64,000 nucleotides of DNA from assembly GCA_023435435.1 (NCBI GenBank), contig JAEYRW010000118.1, positions 44,768 through 108,767 of the forward strand. The letters run 5' to 3'. This document shows, piece after piece, positions 8,451-16,907 of the stretch. The notes beneath the pieces were generated by a model, which had not been told where the DNA came from, made no database searches, and saw only the letters and a program-made list of their open reading frames with translations. The DNA is from Bacillota bacterium. GTDB lineage: Bacteria; Bacillota; Clostridia; Christensenellales; Aristaeellaceae. Position 1 is the stretch's first letter, and each line of letters begins with the position of its first letter. The translations under genes and the position numbers were made by a program.

Positions 8451-10292
8451 TTGAACCTCTCCGACCGAATTGAGAAGCTCCTTCCACAGGTTCAGAAGCC
8501 CGCGCGGTACATGGGCGGGGAATTTAACAGCGTGACCAAGGACCCGGACGCGGTCAAGGTACGCTATGCGTTTCTTTTCCCGGATACTTACGACGTGGGC
8601 ATGTCGCACCTGGGGATGAAGATCCTTTATCATACCATTAACGGGCGCGAGGACGCGTGGTGCGAGCGCGTCTTTTCCCCGTGGGTCGACATGGCCGACC
8701 TCATGCGCAAGGAAGGCATTCCGCTTTTTTCGTTGGAGTCGCGCACGCCGATCCGGGAATTTGACATCGTGGGCGTGACGCTCCAGTACGAAATGAGCTA
8801 TACCAACATTTTGGACGCCCTCGACCTCGCGGGGATACCCTTGCGCGCCGCCGACCGCACGGAGGGTCCGTTCCTGGTCTGCGGCGGCCCCTGCGCATTC
8901 AATCCAGAGCCCGTCGCGCCCTTTTTTGACATCGTGGCGCTGGGCGACGGAGAAAGGGAGACCCACGACTACATCGATCTCTACATCCGCTGGAAGCAGT
9001 CCGGCGCGTCCCGGGCGGAATTTTTAAAACAGGCCGCGCAGATTCCGGGGCTTTACGTCCCGTCTCTTTACGACGTGCGGTACAACCCCGACGGCGCGGT
9101 CGAGTCCGTAACGCCCAAGGAAGACTCCGGCGCGCCGGAGGTATGCTTCAAGGCGCTGGTAAGCGACCTGACGGCCGCCGATTACCCGGAAAAGCTCATC
9201 GTTCCCTATGGCGAAATCGTTCACAACCGCATCATGCTGGAGATTTTCCGGGGCTGCACCCGCGGCTGCCGCTTCTGCCAGGCGGGCATGATCTACCGCC
9301 CCGTGCGCGAGCGGTCCATGGACAAGCTTCTGGAGCTTGCGGACAAGCTGGTGGCGGCCACCGGCTACGACGAGATTTCCCTCATGAGTCTCTCCAGCGG
9401 CGATTATTCCTGCCTGCCGGAGCTTGCCCACGAGATGGTGCGGAAATATCAGGCCCAAAGGGTCAAAATCTCGCTTCCGTCCCAGCGCATCGACACGATA
9501 TTGACGGATACCCTCAAGGAAACCCAGAAGGTCAGAAAAACCGCGCTCACCCTGGCGCCCGAGGCGGGCACCCAGCGGCTGCGCGACGTCATCAACAAGG
9601 GTGTGACGGAGGAGGACCTCATCCGCTCGGTCACCGACGCCTTCGACCAGGGCTGGTCGGCGGTGAAGCTCTACTTCATGCTCGGCCTTCCCACCGAGAC
9701 CGATGAGGATGTGCTGGGCATCGCCGACCTCGCCGAAAAGGTGCGCAGGTGTTATTTCTCGATTCCGAAGGAGCGCCGCGCGCCCGGCCTTCGCATCACG
9801 GTGAGCGTGGCGGTGTTCGTGCCGAAAAACGATACCCCCTTCCAGTGGTGCGCCCAGCTTCCGCGGGAGAAGGTGCTCGAGCGCCAGATGCTTTTAAAGC
9901 GCGCGCTTTCGCGGGTCAAGGGTGTGGACTACAAGTACCACGCGCCCGATTTGAGTTTTGTCGAGGCGGTGTTTGCCCGGGGCGACCGCAGAACGGCGGA
10001 CGTCCTTGTGCGCGCCTTCCGGCTGGGCTGCCGCTTTGACGGTTGGTCGGATCAGTTCCGGTTCGACCTCTGGATGCAGGCGTTTGCGGAAACGGGCGTC
10101 GATCCGGACTTCTATGCCACCCGCGAGCGGCCCCTTTCCGAAGGATTTCCCTGGGATCACATCGACAGCGGCGTCACCAAGGACTTTCTTGTGCGCGAAT
10201 ATGAAAAGGCGCTGCGCGCGGAGATTACCCGGGACTGCCGCATGGGCTGCGTCGGCTGCGGCATGAACCGGTATGAGGGGGCGTGCGTATGA
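8451..10292 (+). CDS. B12-binding/radical SAM protein, TIGR03960 family
   Basis: A 613-residue radical SAM protein of the TIGR03960 type, of unknown substrate. The N-terminal half resembles the cobalamin-binding fold seen in YgiQ-like proteins. The [4Fe-4S] motif RGCTRGCRFCQAG lies near residue 268, and the C-terminus has another cluster, CRMGCVGCG. The start is TTG 8451 with GGAGGAA upstream. It overlaps the next gene by 4 nt (ATGA), and the pair followed by RNase G is a conserved Firmicutes arrangement normally near rplU-rpmA. It probably acts with its DUF2344 partner, perhaps on RNA or the translation apparatus; that is inference. Confidence 0.88.
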   Translation: MNLSDRIEKLLPQVQKPARYMGGEFNSVTKDPDAVKVRYAFLFPDTYDVGMSHLGMKILYHTINGREDAWCERVFSPWVDMADLMRKEGIPLFSLESRTPIREFDIVGVTLQYEMSYTNILDALDLAGIPLRAADRTEGPFLVCGGPCAFNPEPVAPFFDIVALGDGERETHDYIDLYIRWKQSGASRAEFLKQAAQIPGLYVPSLYDVRYNPDGAVESVTPKEDSGAPEVCFKALVSDLTAADYPEKLIVPYGEIVHNRIMLEIFRGCTRGCRFCQAGMIYRPVRERSMDKLLELADKLVAATGYDEISLMSLSSGDYSCLPELAHEMVRKYQAQRVKISLPSQRIDTILTDTLKETQKVRKTALTLAPEAGTQRLRDVINKGVTEEDLIRSVTDAFDQGWSAVKLYFMLGLPTETDEDVLGIADLAEKVRRCYFSIPKERRAPGLRITVSVAVFVPKNDTPFQWCAQLPREKVLERQMLLKRALSRVKGVDYKYHAPDLSFVEAVFARGDRRTADVLVRAFRLGCRFDGWSDQFRFDLWMQAFAETGVDPDFYATRERPLSEGFPWDHIDSGVTKDFLVREYEKALRAEITRDCRMGCVGCGMNRYEGACV

Positions 10293-10936
10293 GGCTTTTG
10301 ATCCGCTTCGGGAAAAGATCGCGCCTTCGGTTCATTTCACACCTGGACCTTCAGCGCTTCTTTCAGCGCGCGCTCAACCGCACGGGCCTTCCCATCGCCT
10401 ATTCGCAGGGCTTCAATCCCCACGCTGTGATGGCCTTCTCCTCGGCCCTTGCACTCGGCTGGACCAGCGAGTACGAGGTGCTCGACATCAAGCTCGCGTC
10501 TTCCGTGGATCTGGAAGCCGCCCAAAGCGCCATGGCGGCGGCGCTCCCGGCGGATCTGCCCGTGCTGGAAGCAAGAATCATCGAGGACAACCATCCCGCG
10601 ATGATGCCCCTCGTGCGCTTTTCTGACTATTCCATCGAAAATTCCGGCGTGACGGCTTCGATGCTGGACGCCTTTCTGTCGTGCGAAACCGTGCCCGCGA
10701 TCCGCAAGACAAAGTCCGGCGCGCGGGAGATCGACGTTCGTCCCCTCGCGGCCGAGGTGCGTCTCGATGGCGATACGCTCCATGCGCGCCTGATGCTCAC
10801 GGAAAAGGACACGCTCAAGCCCGATCTCTTGATCGCGACCCTGGCGGGGGAGCCGCGCGAGGATGCGCGCATTCACAGACGCTCGCTCCTCGGCCGCGGG
10901 GAAGACGGCGCGCTTGCGCCGATCATGAGGTTGTGA
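10289..10936 (+). CDS. radical SAM-associated DUF2344 protein (TIGR03936 family)
   Basis: About 215 residues beginning MRLLIRFGKRSRLRFISHLD, the hallmark of the TIGR03936/DUF2344 family. FQRALNRTGLPIAYSQGFNPH follows, as expected. Its molecular function is unknown. ATG 10289 overlaps the stop of the radical SAM gene (ATGA) and has AGGGGG 7 nt upstream; the in-frame GTG 10283 is less well placed. One nucleotide separates it from the RNase G start. In many Firmicutes this domain is fused to, or directly follows, the TIGR03960 radical SAM protein, so the two are likely one functional unit. Confidence 0.87.
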   Translation: MRLLIRFGKRSRLRFISHLDLQRFFQRALNRTGLPIAYSQGFNPHAVMAFSSALALGWTSEYEVLDIKLASSVDLEAAQSAMAAALPADLPVLEARIIEDNHPAMMPLVRFSDYSIENSGVTASMLDAFLSCETVPAIRKTKSGAREIDVRPLAAEVRLDGDTLHARLMLTEKDTLKPDLLIATLAGEPREDARIHRRSLLGRGEDGALAPIMRL

Positions 10937-10937
10937 C

Positions 10938-12446
10938 ATGAAGCGCGAGATACTCATGGATTCACTGTGCGGACAAAAGCGTCTGGCCCTCCTGGAGGAC
11001 GACGCCCTTTGTGAAATCTACGTCGAGCGCGCGGGTTCCGAAAGCATTTCGGGGAACATATACGCGGGCCACGTGGAGAACGTTCTGCCTGGCATGAACG
11101 CCGCGTTCGTCGACATCGGCCTCGAAAAAAACGCCTTCCTCTACGCAGGTGACATTCAGGTGGACACGCGCGGGGAGCAGGAGCTCACCGACGCCCTTTC
11201 GGACCTCAACATCCGCGATCTCGTCCGGCCCGGCCAGCAGATTCTCGTGCAGGTCATCAAGGAGCCGGGCGGCACGAAGGGCCCTCGCGTCTCGAGCCAC
11301 GTGACCCTGGCGGGGCGGCTCCTCGTCCTCATTCCCACCATGCGCTATGTTGGCGTGTCCCGGAAAATCACCGACCAGGACGAGCGTGCCCGGCTGCGTG
11401 CCTGCGCCGAAAGCCTCTTGGAAAATGGCTGCTGTGGCATGATCATGCGAACGGTGGCGAGCGGCGTAGCGGAGGACCTGCTGCGCGCCGAGTACCGGAC
11501 GCTCGTCGAAAAGTGGAAGGCCATTCAGAAGCGCGGAGCCGTCGCCCGCGCCCCGGCGCTGGTATATGGGGACAGCGGCCTCGTGAGCCGCGCGGTGCGC
11601 GACATGCTGGACGCGGAAACGTTCGCCGTCACCACGGACGACGGCGCGCTCTTCGCGGAGCTCACTGAATCCGCAAAGTTCAACGCTCCTGCGTATGAGG
11701 ACCGCATACGCCTGCACACGGGAGACGTCCCGCTCTTTGACGCCCGGGGCATCGACGCCGAGATCGCCGGGGCGCTCAGCCGCAGAGTGTGGCTCAAGAG
11801 CGGGGGATACCTCGTCATCGACTATACGGAGGCCCTCACCGTCATCGACGTCAATACCGGCAAATATGTCGGCAAGAATTCACTCAGCGACACGATTTTC
11901 AAAACCAACTCCGAGGCGGCCGTGGAGATCGCGCGCCAACTGCGGCTGCGCGACGTGGGCGGCATCGTCATCGTGGATTTTATCGACATGGATACCCAGG
12001 AGCAGCGTGACGCGCTCCTTTCCGCCTTCCGGGAGGCCATCGCCCGCGACAGGACGCACACCAACGTCGCGGACATTACGTCCCTGGGACTCGTGGAACT
12101 CACGCGCAAAAAGACGCGCCCGCCCCTTCACAGGCTTTTAAAGCATGTGTGCGAGGCCTGCGACGGAACCGGCCTTGTGGACGACTACGAAACCGTCGCC
12201 CGCCGCGCGCTCTATGAAGTGCGCAGACGGCATCTCGCACAGCCCGATCAGGCGTTTATCGTCACCGTCCCGCGCCAGGTGGCGGGCATCCTCATCACCA
12301 TCGGCGCGCCGCCCGGCGTGAGCGCCCACGTGGTAGGTGCGGATTTGCCGCCGGGAGAAATCATCGTGGAGGCGCTTGACCGTTCGATGCTTCCCGATGG
12401 TGCAAAGCTCATGCCGGAGCACAATGAAAGACTACGGTCTAAATAA
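10938..12446 (+). CDS. rng: ribonuclease G (Rne/Rng family)
   Basis: A 502-residue endoribonuclease of the RNase E/G family, acting on single-stranded A/U-rich RNA in rRNA processing and decay. An S1-type segment is inserted near SISGNIYAGHVENVLPGM. The catalytic Mg-binding acidic residues lie in DVNTGKYVG near 303 and DFIDMD near 346, and the Zn-link CEACDGTG is near 404. It lacks the long C-terminal scaffold of RNase E, so RNase G is the better name. ATG 10938 has GAGG 7 nt upstream and follows the DUF2344 gene by one nucleotide. Confidence 0.92.
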   Translation: MKREILMDSLCGQKRLALLEDDALCEIYVERAGSESISGNIYAGHVENVLPGMNAAFVDIGLEKNAFLYAGDIQVDTRGEQELTDALSDLNIRDLVRPGQQILVQVIKEPGGTKGPRVSSHVTLAGRLLVLIPTMRYVGVSRKITDQDERARLRACAESLLENGCCGMIMRTVASGVAEDLLRAEYRTLVEKWKAIQKRGAVARAPALVYGDSGLVSRAVRDMLDAETFAVTTDDGALFAELTESAKFNAPAYEDRIRLHTGDVPLFDARGIDAEIAGALSRRVWLKSGGYLVIDYTEALTVIDVNTGKYVGKNSLSDTIFKTNSEAAVEIARQLRLRDVGGIVIVDFIDMDTQEQRDALLSAFREAIARDRTHTNVADITSLGLVELTRKKTRPPLHRLLKHVCEACDGTGLVDDYETVARRALYEVRRRHLAQPDQAFIVTVPRQVAGILITIGAPPGVSAHVVGADLPPGEIIVEALDRSMLPDGAKLMPEHNERLRSK

Positions 12447-12484
12447 AACAAACTTCAGCCCATTTAATTGTACGGAGACAGAAA

Positions 12485-13873
12485 ATGAACGAAAGACCCA
12501 TGATCGCCCCGGAAGAACTCGACGAACAGCGCGTCTATATGGAGCGCGTGCGCGCGCGGGAGGATCGCCCGGTGCGCTACCACATCGTGACTTACGGCTG
12601 CCAGATGAATGAGCGGGATTCGGAATCCATCGCCGGCATGCTGGAGAATATGGGCATGACGCCCGCGCCAACCCGCGCGGAGGCGGATCTGGTGCTTTTC
12701 AACACCTGCTGCGTGGGGGAAAACGCGGAGAACAAGGCGTTGGGGAACGTCATATGGCTTAAGGAACTGAAAAAGGAAAAGCCGGAGCTGCTCATCTGCG
12801 TGGGTGGCTGCATGACCCAGGAATCCGGCATGGCGGCACGCATCAAGGCCATGTACCCCTTTGTGGACGTGGTCTTCGGCACCCACAACATGCACATGCT
12901 GCCCAGATACCTGCACGAAAGGCTCGTCTCGCGCGCGCCGGTGGTGGAGGTGCTTGAAACCGACGGCTGCGTGGTGGAGGGCCTTCCCGAAAAGCGCGGG
13001 AGCAGTCACTCGGCCTTTGTCAACATCATGTACGGCTGCGACAATTTCTGCTCTTACTGCATCGTGCCCTACGTGCGCGGCCGGGAGCGCTCCCGCGCGC
13101 GGGAAGCGATTCTCGACGAGGCGAGACGGCTTTTGGACGGCGGCGTCAAGGAAATTACGCTCCTCGGGCAGAACGTCAATTCCTACGGCGGCGGCGGCGC
13201 GGAGTTTGCGGAGCTGCTGTACCGGCTCGACGCCCTCGGTATTCCGCGCATCCGCTTCATGACCTCCCATCCAAAGGACCTTTCGGACGAGCTCATCGCG
13301 GCCTACGGGTCGCTCAATCACCTCATGCCCGCGCTGCACCTCCCCGTGCAGGCCGGGAGCGACGAGGTGCTTAGGCGCATGAACCGGCATTACGACCGCG
13401 CCCGCTATCTGGATCTGGTATCCCGGCTGCGCGCCGTGCGTCCGGAAATCGGCCTCACCACGGACATCATCGTGGGCTTCCCCGGCGAAACCCAGGCGCA
13501 GTTCGAGGAAACCATGTCCCTTGCCCGGGAAGTGCGCTTCGATGCGGCGTTCACGTTCATTTACTCGCCCCGCAAGGGTACCCGCGCGGCGGAATTTCCG
13601 GACGACACCACGCCCGATGTCAAGACCGAGCGCATCCAGCGCCTCATTGCGCTCATCCAGTCAATCTCCAAGGAAACATTGGATGCGCAGGTGGGAAAGC
13701 GGGAGACGGTGCTCGTCGAGTCGGTTTCTCCGCGCGACGAAAAGTTCGTCGGGGGCAAGACCCCGCGCGGGCACATGGTGAATTTCCCGGGAAACGAGGC
13801 GCTCATCGGGGAATTGATCGAGGTTGAAGTCACATCCTCCGGGAAAAACACATTGAGAGGAAGGAAAATCTAA
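12485..13873 (+). CDS. miaB: tRNA-2-methylthio-N6-dimethylallyladenosine synthase MiaB
   Basis: A 462-residue radical SAM methylthiotransferase that makes ms2i6A37 in tRNAs reading UNN codons. The N-terminal cluster cysteines are in TYGCQMNERDSE, FNTCCVGENAENK and VGGCMTQ. The radical SAM motif CDNFCSYCIVPYVRGRE lies near residue 184, and a TRAM domain with LVESVS closes the protein. GGAGACAGAAA precedes ATG 12485. The stop is directly followed by the YlbF-family ATG, then mutS and mutL. miaA, which makes the i6A substrate, lies 5 kb downstream on the same strand. Confidence 0.96.
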   Translation: MNERPMIAPEELDEQRVYMERVRAREDRPVRYHIVTYGCQMNERDSESIAGMLENMGMTPAPTRAEADLVLFNTCCVGENAENKALGNVIWLKELKKEKPELLICVGGCMTQESGMAARIKAMYPFVDVVFGTHNMHMLPRYLHERLVSRAPVVEVLETDGCVVEGLPEKRGSSHSAFVNIMYGCDNFCSYCIVPYVRGRERSRAREAILDEARRLLDGGVKEITLLGQNVNSYGGGGAEFAELLYRLDALGIPRIRFMTSHPKDLSDELIAAYGSLNHLMPALHLPVQAGSDEVLRRMNRHYDRARYLDLVSRLRAVRPEIGLTTDIIVGFPGETQAQFEETMSLAREVRFDAAFTFIYSPRKGTRAAEFPDDTTPDVKTERIQRLIALIQSISKETLDAQVGKRETVLVESVSPRDEKFVGGKTPRGHMVNFPGNEALIGELIEVEVTSSGKNTLRGRKI

Positions 13874-14284
13874 ATGGATCAGGTATTTTTGAAGACGCGC
13901 GAGCTTGGTCAGGCGCTCGTGGAATCGGACATTTATCTCGAGATGAAGCAGGCCGAGGATACGGCCATGCGCAATCAGGAAGCCGCGGAAACGATGGGGA
14001 AGTACATTGAAATTCGCGGCCAGCTGCAGGAAATGATGACCCAGCCCAACCCCGACAGCGTGAAGATGAAAGCGCTTTCGGACGACATGGACGCCGTCCA
14101 GCAAAGGCTCAAGTCCATCGACGACGTCGTAAAGCTCACCGAGGCGCGCGAGGCGTTCAACAACCTCATCGGGCAGGTGAATCAGGTGCTTCAGTTCATC
14201 GTCACGGGCCAGATGAACAACGAGGAATCCTCCTCCTGCGCCGGTGGCTGCGCTTCCTGCGGGGGCAACTGTCACCTGAACTGA
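13874..14284 (+). CDS. YlbF/YmcA (RicA/RicF) family regulator with C-terminal cysteine cluster
   Basis: A 136-residue, mostly helical protein of the YlbF/YmcA family. In Bacillus, YmcA, YlbF and YaaT form a complex with [4Fe-4S] clusters that steers RNase Y processing and Spo0A phosphorylation. The first 110 residues are the amphipathic helices of the family. The tail SSCAGGCASCGGNCHLN has four cysteines (CxxxCxxCxxxC) suited to binding a cluster or metal. The start codon directly follows the miaB stop, and mutS begins 31 nt after it; a ymcA gene near miaB and mutS also occurs in Bacillus. Which paralogue (RicA or RicF) it represents is not decided. Confidence 0.82.
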   Translation: MDQVFLKTRELGQALVESDIYLEMKQAEDTAMRNQEAAETMGKYIEIRGQLQEMMTQPNPDSVKMKALSDDMDAVQQRLKSIDDVVKLTEAREAFNNLIGQVNQVLQFIVTGQMNNEESSSCAGGCASCGGNCHLN

Positions 14285-14315
14285 CCGTTTCATTTACGAA
14301 AGAGGCGAGGTGAAC

Positions 14316-16898
14316 ATGCCGATGACCCCCATGATGCTCCAGTATCTGAACATCAAGGAACAGTATCCCGACGCGATCCTCTTCTATCGCCTGGGCGACT
14401 TCTACGAAATGTTTTTCGACGACGCGAAGCGCGCCGCGCGGGAGCTCGACCTCACGCTCACGGGCCGGGACTGCGGCATGAGCGAGCGCGCGCCCATGTG
14501 CGGCGTGCCCTACCACGCTGTGGACACCTACCTCAAAAAGCTCATCGACAAGGGCTACAAGGTTGCGATCTGCGAACAGACGGAGGACCCGGCCCTGGCC
14601 AAGGGCTTGGTCTCCCGCGAGGTGACGCGCGTGGTGACGCCCGGCACCATCATCGAGGCAGATATGCTCGAGGAGCGCAGCGCCAACTACATCATGGCCG
14701 TTTCCCTGCGCAAAAATCAGGCGGGACTGGCGTTCTGCGATGTCTCGACGGGCGAGTTTTATCTCTATCAGATTGCGGATATCCGGCTGCGGCTCGCGGA
14801 CGAGCTGGCGCGCATCGCGCCCCGGGAGCTGCTCGTCAACGACATTGAGGCGCTTTCCGCCGCCGCGCCCGGCACCCCCGCGTCCCGCTTGCCGGAGGAG
14901 CGCTTTCAGTACGCCCTCGCGGCGCGCATCATGAAGGAACAGTTTCAAAAGGATGTCGATGCGCTCGGTTTTTCCGGCGCCAGGCTGGCCGTTTGCGCGG
15001 CGGGGGCGCTTCTTTCCTATCTCGAGGAGACGCAAAAGATCGCGCTGACCCACATCCTGTCCGCGAAGCTCTACGAGGCCGAAAAGCATATGGCCCTCGA
15101 CCGGCTTGCGCGCCGCAACTTGGAGCTGACCCAGACCACGCGCGGCGCGAAGCGCGGGAGCCTTCTTTCCATTCTCGACCGCGCGGAGACCGCCATGGGC
15201 AGCCGCCTCATCAAGTCATGGATCGAGCGCCCCCTCCTTGAAAAAAATGACATCGAGGAACGCCTCGATGCGGTGGAAGAACTTCTCGGCGCGCCCATGC
15301 AAGCCGATGCCATCCGCTCCCTGCTCGGCGGCGTGTACGACATCGAGCGCCTCACCAGCAAAATCGCCTACGAAAGCGTCAATCCCCGGGACTGTCTGGC
15401 GCTCAAGGCATCCCTCGACGCCATCCCGCCCATCAAGGATGGGGGAGCGGCCTTTCAAACCGCGCTTCTGGGGGAGACCATCGCCGCTCTCGATCCGCTT
15501 TCCGATTTAAACGCAGCGCTCCGGCGCGCCATTTCGCCTGACGCGCCTCTCTCCGTGCGCGACGGCGGCGTGTTCCTGGCGGGCTATCACGAGGAGTTGG
15601 ATCAGCTGCGCGACGCCTCCGTCCACGGCCGCGAATACGTCTCGGCGCTGGAGCAGCGCGAGCGCGAGGCCACGGGCATCAAGAATCTGAAAGTGAGTTA
15701 CAACCGTGTTTTCGGGTATTATATAGAAATCACCAAGTCCAATTACGCGCTGGTTCCTTACACGTACATCCGCAAACAGACCCTCGCCAACAGCGAGCGG
15801 TTCATCACCGAGGAACTCAAGGCGTTGGAGGAGAAGATACTGGGCGCCGAGGAAAACGCGCTCCGGCTCGAGACGCGGCTGTTTGCGGAGATCCGCACGC
15901 GGCTGAAGGCCGAACTCGGGCGGCTCCAGAAGACCGCCCAGGCGCTCAAGACGCTGGACGCGCTCATCGCCTTTGCCCGGGTCGCACAGGAAAACAACTA
16001 CGCCCGGCCGGAGATAAACGAGGAAGGGTTTTACGAAATCGAGGACGGCCGCCATCCGGTGGTGGAGGAGTCGCTGGGCCGCGAAAAGTTTGTTCCCAAC
16101 GACACCCGCCTCGACCGCGACCAGCGCGTCATGATCATCACCGGCCCCAACATGGCGGGCAAGTCCACTTACATGCGTCAGGTTGCGCTCATCGTTCTCA
16201 TGGCGCACCTGGGCTGCTATGTGCCCGCGCGCGCCGCGAACATTGCGCTTACCGACCGGATTTTTACGCGCATCGGCGCATCGGACGACCTGTACGCAGG
16301 GCAGTCCACCTTCATGGTGGAGATGAGCGAGATGGCGACCATCCTCGACTTCGCGACGGAAAGGAGCCTCGTCATTCTCGACGAGGTGGGGCGCGGCACG
16401 TCCACGTTTGACGGTCTCTCCATCGCCTGGGCGGCGGTTGAACACATCGCGAATGAAAAATGCGGCGCGCGCACGCTGTTCGCGACCCATTACCACGAGC
16501 TTTCCGAGCTCGAGGGACGGCTTCCGGGCGTGGTCAATTACCGCGTTACGGCGAAGGAGCAGGGCGAGGACGTGATCTTCCTCCGCAAGGTCGTGCCCGG
16601 CGGCGAGGATCGCAGCTACGGCGTCGCGGTGGCGAAGCTCGCGGGCCTTCCGAACACTGTGATCGCCCGCGCGCGACAGATCATGGCGCGCCTCGAGGTG
16701 GACGACCAGCAGAACGGTTCCATCGGAAAAAGCATCCTCGACAAGCGAAAAAACGCCGGAAACAAGCAGGTTTCGATGGTGGAATTTAAGCCCATGGAGC
16801 TCGTCGAGGAAATTTCGAGGCTCGATGTGGTTTCCATGACGCCCATCGAGGCCCTCAACAAACTCTTTGCGCTCAACGAAAAGGCCCGGAGGATATAG
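14316..16898 (+). CDS. mutS: DNA mismatch repair protein MutS
   Basis: A mismatch-recognition ATPase of about 860 residues. The N-terminal mismatch-contact motif is GDFYEMF (Phe-x-Glu) near residue 30. The C-terminal ABC-type ATPase has GPNMAGKSTYMRQ near 608, the signature-like STFMVEMSEM and the Walker B motif VILDEVGRGTSTFDG near 684. ATG 14316 is preferred to GTG 14310 because AGGCGAGG ends 5 nt before it. It is followed 9 nt later by mutL, the usual Firmicutes order. The sequence looks full-length and intact. Confidence 0.97.
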   Translation: MPMTPMMLQYLNIKEQYPDAILFYRLGDFYEMFFDDAKRAARELDLTLTGRDCGMSERAPMCGVPYHAVDTYLKKLIDKGYKVAICEQTEDPALAKGLVSREVTRVVTPGTIIEADMLEERSANYIMAVSLRKNQAGLAFCDVSTGEFYLYQIADIRLRLADELARIAPRELLVNDIEALSAAAPGTPASRLPEERFQYALAARIMKEQFQKDVDALGFSGARLAVCAAGALLSYLEETQKIALTHILSAKLYEAEKHMALDRLARRNLELTQTTRGAKRGSLLSILDRAETAMGSRLIKSWIERPLLEKNDIEERLDAVEELLGAPMQADAIRSLLGGVYDIERLTSKIAYESVNPRDCLALKASLDAIPPIKDGGAAFQTALLGETIAALDPLSDLNAALRRAISPDAPLSVRDGGVFLAGYHEELDQLRDASVHGREYVSALEQREREATGIKNLKVSYNRVFGYYIEITKSNYALVPYTYIRKQTLANSERFITEELKALEEKILGAEENALRLETRLFAEIRTRLKAELGRLQKTAQALKTLDALIAFARVAQENNYARPEINEEGFYEIEDGRHPVVEESLGREKFVPNDTRLDRDQRVMIITGPNMAGKSTYMRQVALIVLMAHLGCYVPARAANIALTDRIFTRIGASDDLYAGQSTFMVEMSEMATILDFATERSLVILDEVGRGTSTFDGLSIAWAAVEHIANEKCGARTLFATHYHELSELEGRLPGVVNYRVTAKEQGEDVIFLRKVVPGGEDRSYGVAVAKLAGLPNTVIARARQIMARLEVDDQQNGSIGKSILDKRKNAGNKQVSMVEFKPMELVEEISRLDVVSMTPIEALNKLFALNEKARRI

Positions 16899-16907
16899 AG
16901 GAAAACC

